Shown here: one piece after another, positions 51,779 through 61,183 of the stretch
How positions within the stretch are numbered: the first letter of the stretch is position 1
How the letters are laid out: the number at the start of each line of letters is the position of its first letter
Assembly (NCBI RefSeq): GCF_042139015.1
Contig: NZ_JBHIKY010000011.1
Span: forward strand, 71,036 to 135,035
Direction: 5' to 3'
DNA: 64,000 nt
Origin: JBHIKY01 sp042139015
GTDB lineage: Bacteria; Bacillota; Bacilli; Bacillales; Marinococcaceae
Made by a program: the position numbers and the translations under genes
Notes under the pieces: generated by a model
The model's input: only the letters and a program-made list of their open reading frames with translations
What the model was told of the DNA's origin: nothing
The model's database searches: none

Positions 51779-53029
51779 TCAACCTCCGGCAGGCACTCCT
51801 ATTTTCTTAGGAATAGAATGAGTTTTATTCTCCACTTTTTTCACAGCTGCTTCGTGGTGAAGATAATGTGCAGCAATAGCAATAAACATAAAGAACATGT
51901 CGTTGATAATAATCGTTAACGATCCCATCTGAAGGAGAAATCCGATAAAGGTTAAAAATAAATATGGTTTTGTACGATGAACTCTTCCCTGCAATAGCTG
52001 CACAAAGACTAAGGCGATGAATAACAGATAAAAAAATATTCCGATCAGTCCAGATTCCGATAGCACATCTAAAAATGTATTATGAACGGAAATACCGGCT
52101 CCGTAAGCATGCGTGTTATATTCCGAGAAATTAAAGGCACCGATGCCGAAAAGAAAATTTGGTGCAAAAAACTCCCACGCCCTTACCCATAATTCCATGC
52201 GTCCGCTTCCGCCGTCACTCGAAACATTACCAATTCTGTCAGCGAGCATTCCCGGCAGGTCAAAATTCATATGAGCTGCGCTCACATACAAGACCAACCC
52301 TCCAAGCGACACTAGACTGATCATTATTTTCAGCTGTCTGAGAGGGTTATTTAGTAGCAGGTAAACTGCAAGCATCAATATCATCGCCAGCATACCGCCG
52401 CGCGAGAATGTGAGAAGAATTGTTGTAATACAGAGAATGAGACCGGCTTTCCCTTTTAGAGAGCGAAAATGACATAAGAAATAAGCAAAAAAGATTGTAT
52501 TATAAAAGACAAAGAAGTTAGGATCCTGCAGAAGCCCGATCAATCTCGGAAAGTCTCTGTCCAGCATCACCCCAAAAGAGCTGATTCTTTCATCACTGTT
52601 CACCCCCTGGAGTACGGCAAGTCCGGCACCGTACATAAGCAGGCTGATAATATTAAAAATAATACCTACGTTTGCCACAGCTTTATCAATGACTTCTGAT
52701 GGAGCAGCGTGCAGGATTGATTTTGTAATAAAGTAACAGAACAAATAGAGCCCAATTCCAAAAAAAATTCGGAGACTTGCTGCGGGGTATAGTGCGAAAG
52801 CCCCGCTATAGCAATAAACTAAAAAAAACATAATCATCGCAATTTCGAACAGCTGCAGTTTTTCAAAGTAAAATGTGGAGAGGTGTACAAGCAGAAACAA
52901 AAGCAAAAAGATCATGTAAGGCTTTAACGAAAATCCGAGATCAACACCGAACCTCGCCAGGACAATCAACAGCAGGAGCAGGAAAATGATTCTGCTGTTG
53001 TTCTGGGAGGAAGTCACAAAATTACCCAT
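51779..53029 (-). CDS. O-antigen polymerase (Wzy-like)
   Basis: A 416-residue protein with about 11 membrane segments and a large periplasm-facing loop. The motif FGIGAFNFSEYNTHAYGAGISVHNTFLDVLSESGLIGIFFYLL is the characteristic (H-N-x-x-L-x-x-L-x-x-x-G) block of Wzy_C/O-antigen ligases. It overlaps the flippase by 8 bases, fitting a Wzx/Wzy pair. Confidence 0.85.
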   Translation of the reverse strand: MGNFVTSSQNNSRIIFLLLLLIVLARFGVDLGFSLKPYMIFLLLFLLVHLSTFYFEKLQLFEIAMIMFFLVYCYSGAFALYPAASLRIFFGIGLYLFCYFITKSILHAAPSEVIDKAVANVGIIFNIISLLMYGAGLAVLQGVNSDERISSFGVMLDRDFPRLIGLLQDPNFFVFYNTIFFAYFLCHFRSLKGKAGLILCITTILLTFSRGGMLAMILMLAVYLLLNNPLRQLKIMISLVSLGGLVLYVSAAHMNFDLPGMLADRIGNVSSDGGSGRMELWVRAWEFFAPNFLFGIGAFNFSEYNTHAYGAGISVHNTFLDVLSESGLIGIFFYLLFIALVFVQLLQGRVHRTKPYLFLTFIGFLLQMGSLTIIINDMFFMFIAIAAHYLHHEAAVKKVENKTHSIPKKIGVPAGG

Positions 53030-54488
53030 TTTCCACCCCCTGCGTTTTTTTCAGCTTCCATTTGGCAGCCAGTGGGCTTTCCGCAATCAGTCTCTTCAGC
53101 TTCAAGTTCAGCTCCTTGTCAAAATACAGCAGTGTCGCTAATAAAAGAAGATGCAGACTGGCTCCTGCAAAAGGCACAGCTTGAAAGATAAAATCAAATG
53201 TCCAGAGAACGGACAGGAAAAACAATAAGTAAGGGAGAATTGCTTTTCTGCAGACCTGCCAGCGCCCGGGTGTCAGCATCCAGAACCCTGCCAGTGTTAT
53301 GATTTCAATAGTTAAACCGGCAAATGCCGCTCCCATTATTCCGTACGAATTACTAAGAAAAAAATAAAGAAAAACTCCGGAGATAATGGCAATAATCTGA
53401 ATGAATGTCCTGTAGTTCTGCAGTCCCCTGGTAGTCAAGCCATCAGCCAGCGCGATGTTAATTGCCTGAAAGGTCAGCATTAGTGATAATATTTTCAATG
53501 GAAAAGCAGCGGTAAGCCACTGTTCTCCAAACAACAGCGTAATAAAAAATTCGGATAAATAAAAAAATGGAATGGTTAATCCCATTCCAATCAATGCCAT
53601 GATTTTTACCTGTGTGATATTGAGCTCTAAATGCCTGGAAAGCTGATTGCTGTTAAAATGGCGGAACAACACAGGATAATAAGCTCCTGCCACCACAAAT
53701 GGTATTTGCTGCAAAGCCTGAGGTATCCGGTACGCTACAGCAAAAAAACCAATCTCAGCCAGACTGACCGTTTTTTCTAAAATCAGCGGCCCTAAGTGCG
53801 GCAGAATAATAAACAGCAGTCCTCCGAGCGTGAAAGAGCCGAGATTATCAAACAGCCCTCTATGAAATCTGCTTTTAAAATCAAAACGGATATTTTTCGT
53901 CACAAGATAAATACCGAGAATGCCTGCCAGAAAGTAAGAAAAGCCGTATAAGAAACAAACAGCAAACGGATGAAGAGAGAGAAGCATTCCCGTGGTGATC
54001 GAAGCGATCAGACCTACAGCAGAAGTAATACGCACGAGCCCATCATACTGCATTTTTTCCATCAGTTGAAAATAAGCACCGCTGATGCTCTGCATCGCCA
54101 CACCGGTTACCATCGGCAGAATTAAGAAGTAGCCGGTCTGAATAATTTCCTGATTGTGCGAATAATGCCATTCAATCAGGAGAAAGCCGGCAGCAAGGGT
54201 AAGCAGCAGAAGCACCGCTCTCATCTTTACATAGGAAGACATCAGCACTGAAATGTTAACTCCTTTTTTTGACCCCTCCCTCAGCACGATATCGCTTAAG
54301 CCCGCATCAGTAAAATAAGCCATAATCATCGCAAATGCCATGACAACACTGAATATTCCATAATGATGAGATTGCAGGTAATAAGCAAGCAAGATGAGTG
54401 CCCCGGCGTTTAATCCACTTGTCAATGCCGTACTGTAAAACAAATGAAAAATATTTCTTGTAATAGAATTTCGTTTCCCCATGTCCAT
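53022..54488 (-). CDS. Polysaccharide flippase (Wzx-type)
   Basis: A 488-residue MOP-superfamily protein with about 14 membrane segments. It opens NIFHLFYSTALTSGLNAGALILLAYYLQSHHYGIFSVVMAFAMIMAYFTDAGLSDIVLREGS, the standard PST flippase start. It would carry the lipid-linked repeat unit of the second EPS across the membrane. ATG 54482 is an alternative start. Confidence 0.85.
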   Translation of the reverse strand: MDMGKRNSITRNIFHLFYSTALTSGLNAGALILLAYYLQSHHYGIFSVVMAFAMIMAYFTDAGLSDIVLREGSKKGVNISVLMSSYVKMRAVLLLLTLAAGFLLIEWHYSHNQEIIQTGYFLILPMVTGVAMQSISGAYFQLMEKMQYDGLVRITSAVGLIASITTGMLLSLHPFAVCFLYGFSYFLAGILGIYLVTKNIRFDFKSRFHRGLFDNLGSFTLGGLLFIILPHLGPLILEKTVSLAEIGFFAVAYRIPQALQQIPFVVAGAYYPVLFRHFNSNQLSRHLELNITQVKIMALIGMGLTIPFFYLSEFFITLLFGEQWLTAAFPLKILSLMLTFQAINIALADGLTTRGLQNYRTFIQIIAIISGVFLYFFLSNSYGIMGAAFAGLTIEIITLAGFWMLTPGRWQVCRKAILPYLLFFLSVLWTFDFIFQAVPFAGASLHLLLLATLLYFDKELNLKLKRLIAESPLAAKWKLKKTQGVENG

Positions 54489-54521
54489 CCGCTTAACCCC
54501 TTACTCTTTTCATTCTTAATT

Positions 54522-55169
54522 CTATACTGTTTGGTAGATCACTCCCAATATTTTTTTATTTGCCCTTTCAAGACTATTTCTTGTCTGAACCGCATCCTCT
54601 ATTTTCGTCTTATGCTCTTTTACGACCACTATAACTCCGTCTGCCTGATTAGCGAGCATCTGCCCATCATAATATTTTAAAAACGGCGGCGTTTCTAAAA
54701 TAATAGCATCATATTCGCGTTTCCACTGCTTCATCCATAATTCAAATCCCTTCATAACCTCCTGATGGAATAAATTTATACGTTCACACCCTGCCGTCAG
54801 AAGAAACAAGTCTGGAAACACGGTTCGTTTTACAAAGGACACTTCTTTTACTGACTGCTGAAGCATCGTAGTTAATCCGTAATCGTTGGAGAGATTAAAC
54901 CACTGATGAAGGACAGGCTTTCTTAAATTGGCGTCGACAATTAATACGCGCCGGCCTTTTTCAGCAAAAGAAGCAGCCAGCTTCCCAGCTATCAGTGATC
55001 TCTGATCGTCAGCGTTCGGCGAAGTCACCATGAAACAGGGTCTGGCGATGTCTGTCATTTCCCTTTCAATATTGGAGCGGATAATTCGTATTTGCTCGGA
55101 GCTGATTAAGCTCTCTTTCAGGAACAGCTTCTTTAAGTATTTATTTTTAATGTTTAAGGTCCTGGACAC
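54522..55169 (-). CDS. CpsD-like protein with substituted nucleotide-binding motifs
   Basis: A 215-residue homologue of bacterial tyrosine kinases of the CpsD/YwqD type, partner of the Wzz protein coded before it. The position of Walker A (residues 49-59) reads TSPNADDQRSL instead of the usual TSxxPGEGKST: both glycines and the ATP-binding lysine are gone (R57). Walker A' is VLIVDANLRKP with Asn81 for Asp, and Walker B reads AIILETPP with Glu159 for Asp. The C-terminus stops at ...LGVIYQTV with no tyrosine cluster. It therefore looks catalytically dead and may be a structural regulator. It overlaps the wzz gene by 23 bases. Confidence 0.8.
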   Translation of the reverse strand: MSRTLNIKNKYLKKLFLKESLISSEQIRIIRSNIEREMTDIARPCFMVTSPNADDQRSLIAGKLAASFAEKGRRVLIVDANLRKPVLHQWFNLSNDYGLTTMLQQSVKEVSFVKRTVFPDLFLLTAGCERINLFHQEVMKGFELWMKQWKREYDAIILETPPFLKYYDGQMLANQADGVIVVVKEHKTKIEDAVQTRNSLERANKKILGVIYQTV

Positions 55170-55899
55170 GCGCGAACTCTCCTTTCCTATCTTCTTCCTG
55201 CACTGGAATTTGCGGGTGAAGCTGATAGCTCTTTCGCTGTTTAGATTTTAAGTCAATGTCCCCCAGCACAGTAAATCCCAGCTGTTCCTCTGTTTCTCTT
55301 CTGGATTTAATGGAATTATCCAGATTCTCCCTGAACATTGCCATCGCTACCCCAAAAAGCACACTGACAGCTAATCCGATCGCTAAGTTCAGCACCGTGC
55401 TGCCTACCTGCTGCGGCGTTACCTCATTATTACTGCCGCGAAGTACTTGAATATGATCCACCCCGAAGGAATGGTTTAAGTTATCAACGGACGTATAAGC
55501 AACAGCGGAAGCTATATCTCTTGCTTTTTCCGGATCGTGATCCCTCACAATCACATTAATAACCTGAGAATTATCATTGTTCTGCAGGGATATCTGCTCT
55601 GAAAGATCGTCCACCGGAAAATCAAGCTGACTCTTCACCGAATCAAGAATGACCGGACTTTTGATTAAATCAAGTGAAGAAGCTAAAAGCATATCAATCT
55701 CCTGCAGAGCCACGTAATTTTCCTCACTTCTGTTCAAATCTCCGACAATGATAAATTCAGTTGCTTCATAGCTCGGTTTAATAACGAACAGCAGTACCGC
55801 AGCAGTTGTCAAAAACATCAGTGATGCAGTAACGATAATTACCATTATTCTTCTTCTCAAAATATCAAGAAATTTTTTGAGATCCATTGTATCGTTCAT
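55147..55899 (-). CDS. Wzz/CpsC-type chain-length regulator
   Basis: A 250-residue co-polymerase. Membrane helices flank an external domain at about residues 17-37 and 170-190. DLKKFLDILRRRIMVIIVTASLMFLTTAAVLLF is the typical Wzz N-terminus. The proline-rich second helix region (TVLNLAIGLAVSVLFGVAMAMFRENLDNSIKSRRETEEQLGFTVLGDI) leads into the cytoplasmic tail that activates the CpsD partner in other systems. It controls polymer length and export. Confidence 0.85.
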   Translation of the reverse strand: MNDTMDLKKFLDILRRRIMVIIVTASLMFLTTAAVLLFVIKPSYEATEFIIVGDLNRSEENYVALQEIDMLLASSLDLIKSPVILDSVKSQLDFPVDDLSEQISLQNNDNSQVINVIVRDHDPEKARDIASAVAYTSVDNLNHSFGVDHIQVLRGSNNEVTPQQVGSTVLNLAIGLAVSVLFGVAMAMFRENLDNSIKSRRETEEQLGFTVLGDIDLKSKQRKSYQLHPQIPVQEEDRKGEFARVQDLKH

Positions 55900-55919
55900 T
55901 TTGTCCCTCCACTCTGTAC

Positions 55920-56939
55920 TTATGGTTCCTGCCCCTGTGCTGGATGCAGCAGCATATTACTCTGGCCGCGGTCCCTGATATGTGTTACTGCTAAATTAGT
56001 ATCAAGTCTGCTTTTGGAAGATTGTTGTGTAAATACGAGGACCGGTCTGCTGTGTGTCAGCAGATGTTCGTCCCAGATCACCCCGTCAAAGCGGTTGCTT
56101 GTGCCGCGGACTGTCATTACTCTCTCTGTTTCCGCACTGATCTGCACCTGTAGATTGGAAAAAATATTTCCCGAGACTTCGTTTGGAATCGTAACTGCTC
56201 CTTCAATGTGTATACAATGAACACAGCTGTCTATTGTAATGTTGGTAAAGCGATTGCCGTTAATATAAGTGTAATCTTCCTTTGTACTCTGTTCGACGGC
56301 TTCAAGATGAATGCCGTATTCAAACCCGACAAGGTTCAGATTGGTAAAATTTACGAAGCTGATAAAATGATCAGGACCGTCTGCTGCAAGTGAAACAGCT
56401 GTTCCCCGAAAGCTTTCTGAAGAATTGATAATACGTATGTTTTTTATTTGAGTGCTGTCCCACGACCAGAACTTCTGATCACCATCAAGGTATATTACCT
56501 CGGATTGAAAACCAGGATCTACTACTTCAATCATGCCATTGTGAATAGAAGCGTTTTTCCTAATATCCACTGCACGGAAATCCTCGAGTACGAACAGTCT
56601 AGTGTTTTGGCCAAGCTCAAGCCTGACCCCCTTTTTTATGACGATGCCCTCCTCAAGGTAATAATCAGTATTTCCGAGAATTTTCACTGTGCCAATCTGC
56701 GATTCCCCCGCGTAATTAATTGCCGTTTGAATAGCTGCTGAATCATCCTGAGGATCGCCAGGGGTCGCTCCAAAATCGTTTACATTTACATATTCTTCTC
56801 CGGAGATTGTTTCTGCAGGCACAGCCTCCGTTTCTTCCGTGCTCCTCGAAAAAATTCCTGAATAATAAAAAGCAGTCGTTATAAAAAAAAGGATCACTGC
56901 CATGCACAGCAATGGTGTCACACTAATTATCCGTTTCAC
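55920..56939 (-). CDS. Membrane-anchored right-handed beta-helix (pectate-lyase-like) protein
   Basis: A 339-residue protein. One N-terminal membrane anchor (about 8-27) is followed by NVNDFGATPGDPQDDSAAIQTAINYAGE, the start of Pectate_lyase_3/glycoside hydrolase 28-type beta-helix domains, then repeated short strands (NGMIEVVDPGF, IKNIRIINSSESF, FTNLNLVGFEYGIHLE, FTNITIDSCVHCIHIEG). It would sit outside the membrane and bind, cleave or modify the polysaccharide. Its place between galE and wzz supports a role in EPS processing. Confidence 0.75.
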   Translation of the reverse strand: MKRIISVTPLLCMAVILFFITTAFYYSGIFSRSTEETEAVPAETISGEEYVNVNDFGATPGDPQDDSAAIQTAINYAGESQIGTVKILGNTDYYLEEGIVIKKGVRLELGQNTRLFVLEDFRAVDIRKNASIHNGMIEVVDPGFQSEVIYLDGDQKFWSWDSTQIKNIRIINSSESFRGTAVSLAADGPDHFISFVNFTNLNLVGFEYGIHLEAVEQSTKEDYTYINGNRFTNITIDSCVHCIHIEGAVTIPNEVSGNIFSNLQVQISAETERVMTVRGTSNRFDGVIWDEHLLTHSRPVLVFTQQSSKSRLDTNLAVTHIRDRGQSNMLLHPAQGQEP

Positions 56940-56966
56940 TGGCGTTTCCTTTCATCTTTCTTCTGT

Positions 56967-58013
56967 TTAATGAACAAAATGAAGCATCTTCTCCCTTGTC
57001 TGTCCAGAATAGCCTTGTGGATTAGTAACCTGCCAGCGCCAGGCGTCTCTGCACATATCCTCGACGGTAAGACGCGCCTTCCAGCTTAACTCCTGTTCTG
57101 CCTTCGCTGGGTCAGCAAAGCAGATGTCCGTATCACCAGCTCTGCGCGGTACAAGCATGTATGGAATAGAAAAGCCGACTGTCTTTGAATACATTTTTAT
57201 CATTTCAAGCACGGTTGTCCCTTTGCCGGTTCCAAGATTGTAAGCATTGATTCCCGGTGACGAAAGCACTTTTTCCAGCGCGTGAAGATGTCCGTTGGCT
57301 AAATCACATACATGTATAAAATCTCGTACCCCTGTCCCGTCTGAAGTCGGATAATCACTGCCAAACACGCTGACATGTGCCTGCTTTCCAATTGCTGTCT
57401 GCGAAATATAAGGGACAAGGTTTGTCGGGGTCCCATTTGGGTCTTCCCCAATCAGGCCACTGCTATGAGCGCCGGCAGGATTAAAATAACGAAGCATAGC
57501 AATGCTCCATTGCATATTTGCCAAATACATATCCTGAAGCATTTCCTCAATCATTGATTTTGTTTTTCCGTACGGACTTTCCGGCTGATGAGCATCCGTT
57601 TCTGTTAACGGCATTCGCTCCTGCCTGCCGTACACTGCCGCAGAAGAACTGAATACTAGTCGATGGACTCCGTGTTTTTCCATCACTGCGCTAAGAATTA
57701 ACGTACCGGTTACATTATTTAAATAGTAAAGAAGAGGATTAGTAACAGACTCGCCTGCTGCCTTAAAACCGGCAAAATGTATAACCGCATCAAAATCATG
57801 CTCTGAAAATATAGCATCCATGGCCTTTCTGTTTATAATATCTGTTTTATAAGACTCAAAGTCCCTTCCCGTAATATTTCGGACCCTCTGCAGCGCTTCA
57901 GGATGACTATTAGAGAAATTATCTACAACAACAACGTCATAGCCTTTATTTAACAGCTCTACACAGGTGTGGCTTCCAATATAGCCAGCTCCTCCTGTCA
58001 CTAAAATCTTCAT
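56967..58013 (-). CDS. galE: UDP-glucose 4-epimerase
   Basis: A 348-residue short-chain dehydrogenase-type epimerase that makes UDP-galactose from UDP-glucose. KILVTGGAGYIGSHTCVELLNKGYDVVVVDN binds NAD, SSAAVYG and SPYGKTKSMIE supply the Ser-Tyr-Lys triad, and MLRYFNPAGAHSSGLIGEDPNGTPTNLVPYI is the GalE substrate region. It would feed galactose (or GalNAc) to the EPS cluster. The next gene downstream begins 27 bases later. Confidence 0.92.
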   Translation of the reverse strand: MKILVTGGAGYIGSHTCVELLNKGYDVVVVDNFSNSHPEALQRVRNITGRDFESYKTDIINRKAMDAIFSEHDFDAVIHFAGFKAAGESVTNPLLYYLNNVTGTLILSAVMEKHGVHRLVFSSSAAVYGRQERMPLTETDAHQPESPYGKTKSMIEEMLQDMYLANMQWSIAMLRYFNPAGAHSSGLIGEDPNGTPTNLVPYISQTAIGKQAHVSVFGSDYPTSDGTGVRDFIHVCDLANGHLHALEKVLSSPGINAYNLGTGKGTTVLEMIKMYSKTVGFSIPYMLVPRRAGDTDICFADPAKAEQELSWKARLTVEDMCRDAWRWQVTNPQGYSGQTREKMLHFVH

Positions 58014-58031
58014 TTGCTGCCTCCTCTGCTG

Positions 58032-58625
58032 CTAGTTGGAGCTTCCCTTGAATTCCGGCATGGTGGCGTGGCCTTCCTGGGAGACACCGTCTGATGCAAG
58101 AACCTTCTTTATCGTCAGCCATAAGATTTTGGCATCGACTTTCGCCGAGCGGTGATCCACATACCATACGTCCAGTTCAAAGCGCTTTTCCCAGGTGATC
58201 GCATTGCGGCCGTTCACCTGAGCCCATCCGGTTATGCCTGGTTTCACTTCATGACGTCTTGCCTGATAGGGCGTATACAATGCTAAATAGCTCCATTTCA
58301 ACGGCCTCGGACCGACAATGCTTAACTCTCCCTTTAACACGTTCAGAAGCTGCGGAAATTCGTCCAGGCTGCATGAACGGAGAAAACGGCCAAACTTCGT
58401 CAGCCGCCGTTCATCTTCTAACAATTCTCCATCTTCATCACGCTCCTCTGTCATTGTCCGGAACTTATAAATCGTGAATGGTTTTCCATGCAGACCTGGT
58501 CGCTTTTGTGTAAAAAGAACCGGTGAACCAAGCTTGATTCGGACCAGATAAGCGGTCAACAGAATAAGTGGACTGAAGGCGGCCAGAACCCCAACAGCAA
58601 TATTAATGTCCACCAGTCGTTTCAT
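58032..58625 (-). CDS. Initiating sugar-phosphate transferase (EpsL/PglC-like)
   Basis: A 197-residue polyprenyl-phosphate sugar phosphotransferase of the small (PglC-like) type. An N-terminal re-entrant helix (VGVLAAFSPLILLTAYLVRI) is followed by FTQKRPGLHGKPFTIYKFRTM, RSCSLDEFPQLLNVLKGELSIVGPRPLKWSYLALY and RHEVKPGITGWAQVNGRNAITWEKRFELDVWYVD, all hallmark blocks. It would load the first sugar on undecaprenyl phosphate, starting the repeat unit. Confidence 0.92.
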   Translation of the reverse strand: MKRLVDINIAVGVLAAFSPLILLTAYLVRIKLGSPVLFTQKRPGLHGKPFTIYKFRTMTEERDEDGELLEDERRLTKFGRFLRSCSLDEFPQLLNVLKGELSIVGPRPLKWSYLALYTPYQARRHEVKPGITGWAQVNGRNAITWEKRFELDVWYVDHRSAKVDAKILWLTIKKVLASDGVSQEGHATMPEFKGSSN

Positions 58626-58644
58626 TTCTTCACCTCCTGTGCGG

Positions 58645-59844
58645 TTAGATCACATGAATTTTTTCTACAATCGAGGAATAACTCTCTTTTCGATTAAACC
58701 GCTCTTTTGCAAATACAAGAGAATTATGAGAATACTGCAGGAGTTTATCTCTGTCCTCAATCATCTGCAGCAGTCTTTCCCTCAGCACTTCCGGGTCCCC
58801 CGGGATGTAATTAAGGCCAAGTTCTTTCTCCTGTACAAGGCCCATGATTTCTTTTTCCTGACAGGAATTTAAAATCGGAAGTCCTGCACTAAGATAATCT
58901 CCTAATTTATTGGTGACCGTTTGTTTGGCACTTCCCTTGATGGCATTGAGAGCGATATCTGATTTTTTTAGAATAGCTGCCATTTTTTCATAGGGGATAT
59001 AGCCGTAAAAATGAACATTCACATCAAAGGCATCCAGCTTCTTTGCGAGCTGAATCAACTTTTCTTCATCCGGTCCGGACCCGAGAATGTTCAGCTTGAT
59101 GGAACGATGCTCCTTCATGGATGCAAAGGTTTTGATCGCTGTTTCCATATCATAGCTGTGGCTGAGGGTTCCGATATAGGTGATCCATATCTCATCGTCG
59201 CGCTTCACCACGGGCTCTTCGTCCGGCTGTTCAAACCGCTCAGCTTCTGCTCCGATATACACCGGAATAAAATCTATACATTTTGTGCCTTTGACGTTGG
59301 CCCGCTGTGCATAGGTTTCAGAAACGGCAAACACGACGTCTGCCATCCGGTAAATATGATCCGCAAATTTTGAAAATGGCCACATCAGCAGTTTTATATA
59401 AAAACGCTCTGTATTTATCGCAGAAGAAATCGACTCCGGCCATGTGTCCTGAATATCAATGATGAACGGCAGATGGTGCTTTTTGGCATACTTCCCAGCA
59501 GCATAGGCTGCAGTCATCGTTGGATATGCCGCATAAACAACGTCTGGTTTGTCCATCGAAGACATGACCTTTTTTAGTTGCCTTGAGAAGCTGGTGTGAC
59601 TCCACGCACGTTTCATAGAGACATTTTTTTGATAGCCCGGTTCTTTTACGCAGATAACTTGATATGGGTAGGCTTCAGCAATATCTTCATTGATATGCTC
59701 TTTTTCCATATGTGCGAAATTGCTGGTGAAAAGTGTGACATTGGCACCTTCCTCGTGAAGTCTGTTCGCAAGATACTGAAAGCGGTTGGCATCCCCGACG
59801 TCATCAATGTTTGCAAATGGAGCTACAATCCACACATTTTTCAT
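58645..59844 (-). CDS. GT-B glycosyltransferase (WbuB-like family 4)
   Basis: A 399-residue GT4-type enzyme of the WbuB branch: MKNVWIVAPFANIDDVGDANRFQYLANRLHEEGANVTLFTSNF at the start and DEIWITYIGTLSHSYDMETAIKTFASM and NILGSGPDEEKLIQLAKKLDAFDVNVHFYGYIPYEKMAAILKKSDIALN in the donor domain. WbuB-type enzymes often add a sugar such as L-FucNAc directly after the initiating sugar, consistent with its place beside the sugar-phosphate transferase. Confidence 0.85.
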   Translation of the reverse strand: MKNVWIVAPFANIDDVGDANRFQYLANRLHEEGANVTLFTSNFAHMEKEHINEDIAEAYPYQVICVKEPGYQKNVSMKRAWSHTSFSRQLKKVMSSMDKPDVVYAAYPTMTAAYAAGKYAKKHHLPFIIDIQDTWPESISSAINTERFYIKLLMWPFSKFADHIYRMADVVFAVSETYAQRANVKGTKCIDFIPVYIGAEAERFEQPDEEPVVKRDDEIWITYIGTLSHSYDMETAIKTFASMKEHRSIKLNILGSGPDEEKLIQLAKKLDAFDVNVHFYGYIPYEKMAAILKKSDIALNAIKGSAKQTVTNKLGDYLSAGLPILNSCQEKEIMGLVQEKELGLNYIPGDPEVLRERLLQMIEDRDKLLQYSHNSLVFAKERFNRKESYSSIVEKIHVI

Positions 59845-59865
59845 AAATTTTCTCCCTTTCGAAAA

Positions 59866-59887
59866 GTAAAAAAATGTATTTTTTTAC
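59866..59887. repeat. AT-rich perfect inverted repeat between EPS genes
   Basis: GTAAAAAAAT and ATTTTTTTAC with a two-base centre. It sits in the 57-base gap between the aminotransferase and glycosyltransferase genes and could be a weak partial terminator or an RNA processing signal. Confidence 0.45.
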
Positions 59888-59901
59888 AATTAAGGTGGTG
59901 G

Positions 59902-61110
59902 TTATCTCAACCTGGCTAACAGAGGCGGCACCATGAAATGGCTTTTTGTCTGCGGTGTCAGCACTTCTGTGACGATCTCGATATCTTCTGCAGTCAGCGA
60001 GCTGCTGCATGGGATATTAATAAGTGCTCCTTCAAAGCTGTTTGCTTTCTCAATACAGAATTGCTGGTGTTTAACATAGGGCTTCTGTTTATGAATTAAT
60101 CCCCAGAGCGGCCTGCTTTGGATATTATGATCGTTCAGCTTCCGCAGCAGCTCCCGCGCATCCATCCCATATTTCTCTTTTTCGATATACAAGGAATAAA
60201 ACCAATGATTGGCGCGGGCATCTTCTCGGAATGGCAGCAGTGTCAAGCCTTCAATGCCCTGCAGAGCTTGCTCATACAGCTTGTAATTGATAATCTTTGT
60301 CTCAATAAATCCTTCGAGCCTGTCGATTTGATCGGTGCCGAATGCTGCCTGAATATTTGTCATCCGATAGTTATATCCGATTTCATCGTGAGTGTAGTAA
60401 AGCGGATCTGCTTTTGCTTGATGCGAAAGAAACTCCGCATATTCCAACAGCTGCTGATTGTGGGAAATGATCATTCCTCCGCCGCCGGTGGTGATTATTT
60501 TATTGGCATTAAAGGAATATACTCCAACATCTCCAATAGTTCCGCAGTGTCTGTTCGCATATCGGCCGGACAGGTTGAAGGAGCCGAGTGCTTCGGTTGC
60601 ATCCTCGATGATTTTTACGTTATACGTGTTTCTTATGGCCATCAGCCTGTCAAAATCGAGAGGATTCCCAAAAACATGAACGACAATTACCGCTTTGACC
60701 GTGCGGTTCGTCCTTTTATTTATGACCCTTCCTTTCACATGCCTGCATTCTTCTTTAAGAAATGTCTCAAGTTTGTCCAAATCCATGTTGAGTGTGTCAT
60801 CGCAGTCCATGAATACCGGCTCTGCTCCTGTGTAGGTAACCGGGTTTACAGCTGCAATAAATGTCAGCGTCGGTACGATAACCTCATCTTCATATCCGAC
60901 ACCCAATGCCCTTAGCGCCAGGTGAAGGCCCGCCGTCCCGCTCTGGCAGGATAATGCTCTTTTTACTCCTGTATAATCAGCAACCTTCATTTCGAATTCC
61001 TGAATAAACCTCCCTCCTGTAGATACCCACCCCGTTCTAATTGTTTCTTCCAGGTTTTTTAGAATATCTAATGAAAGGTATGGAACAGATAGCGGTATTG
61101 TCTTGTTCAT
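59902..61110 (-). CDS. DegT/DnrJ/EryC1/StrS sugar aminotransferase
   Basis: A 402-residue PLP enzyme that aminates a keto-sugar nucleotide. IPLSVPYLSLDILKNLEETIRTGWVSTGGRFIQEFE is the family's N-terminal signature, SCQSGTAGLHLALRALGVGYEDEVIVPTLTFIAAVNPVTYTGAEPVFMD follows, and the PLP-lysine lies in FNANKIITTGGGGMI. It most resembles the enzymes (such as EpsN, PglE) that turn the product of an EpsC/PglF-like 4,6-dehydratase into a 4-amino sugar. The dehydratase gene precedes it by 73 bases. ATG 61110 is preferred to GTG-like 61116. Confidence 0.9.
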   Translation of the reverse strand: MNKTIPLSVPYLSLDILKNLEETIRTGWVSTGGRFIQEFEMKVADYTGVKRALSCQSGTAGLHLALRALGVGYEDEVIVPTLTFIAAVNPVTYTGAEPVFMDCDDTLNMDLDKLETFLKEECRHVKGRVINKRTNRTVKAVIVVHVFGNPLDFDRLMAIRNTYNVKIIEDATEALGSFNLSGRYANRHCGTIGDVGVYSFNANKIITTGGGGMIISHNQQLLEYAEFLSHQAKADPLYYTHDEIGYNYRMTNIQAAFGTDQIDRLEGFIETKIINYKLYEQALQGIEGLTLLPFREDARANHWFYSLYIEKEKYGMDARELLRKLNDHNIQSRPLWGLIHKQKPYVKHQQFCIEKANSFEGALINIPCSSSLTAEDIEIVTEVLTPQTKSHFMVPPLLARLR

Positions 61111-61183
61111 TCGCAATCATTCCATTCATAATAAAATTTTTCTCCATCCTCTCTTCAGCCTTCCATTTGTATCCAAGATGATT

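Noticed and set aside
60118..60915. 265-codon plus-strand frame antisense to the aminotransferase
   Set aside because: It lies wholly within the well-supported DegT-family gene, and its translation is rich in Cys, Ile and Phe as expected for a reverse-complement shadow.
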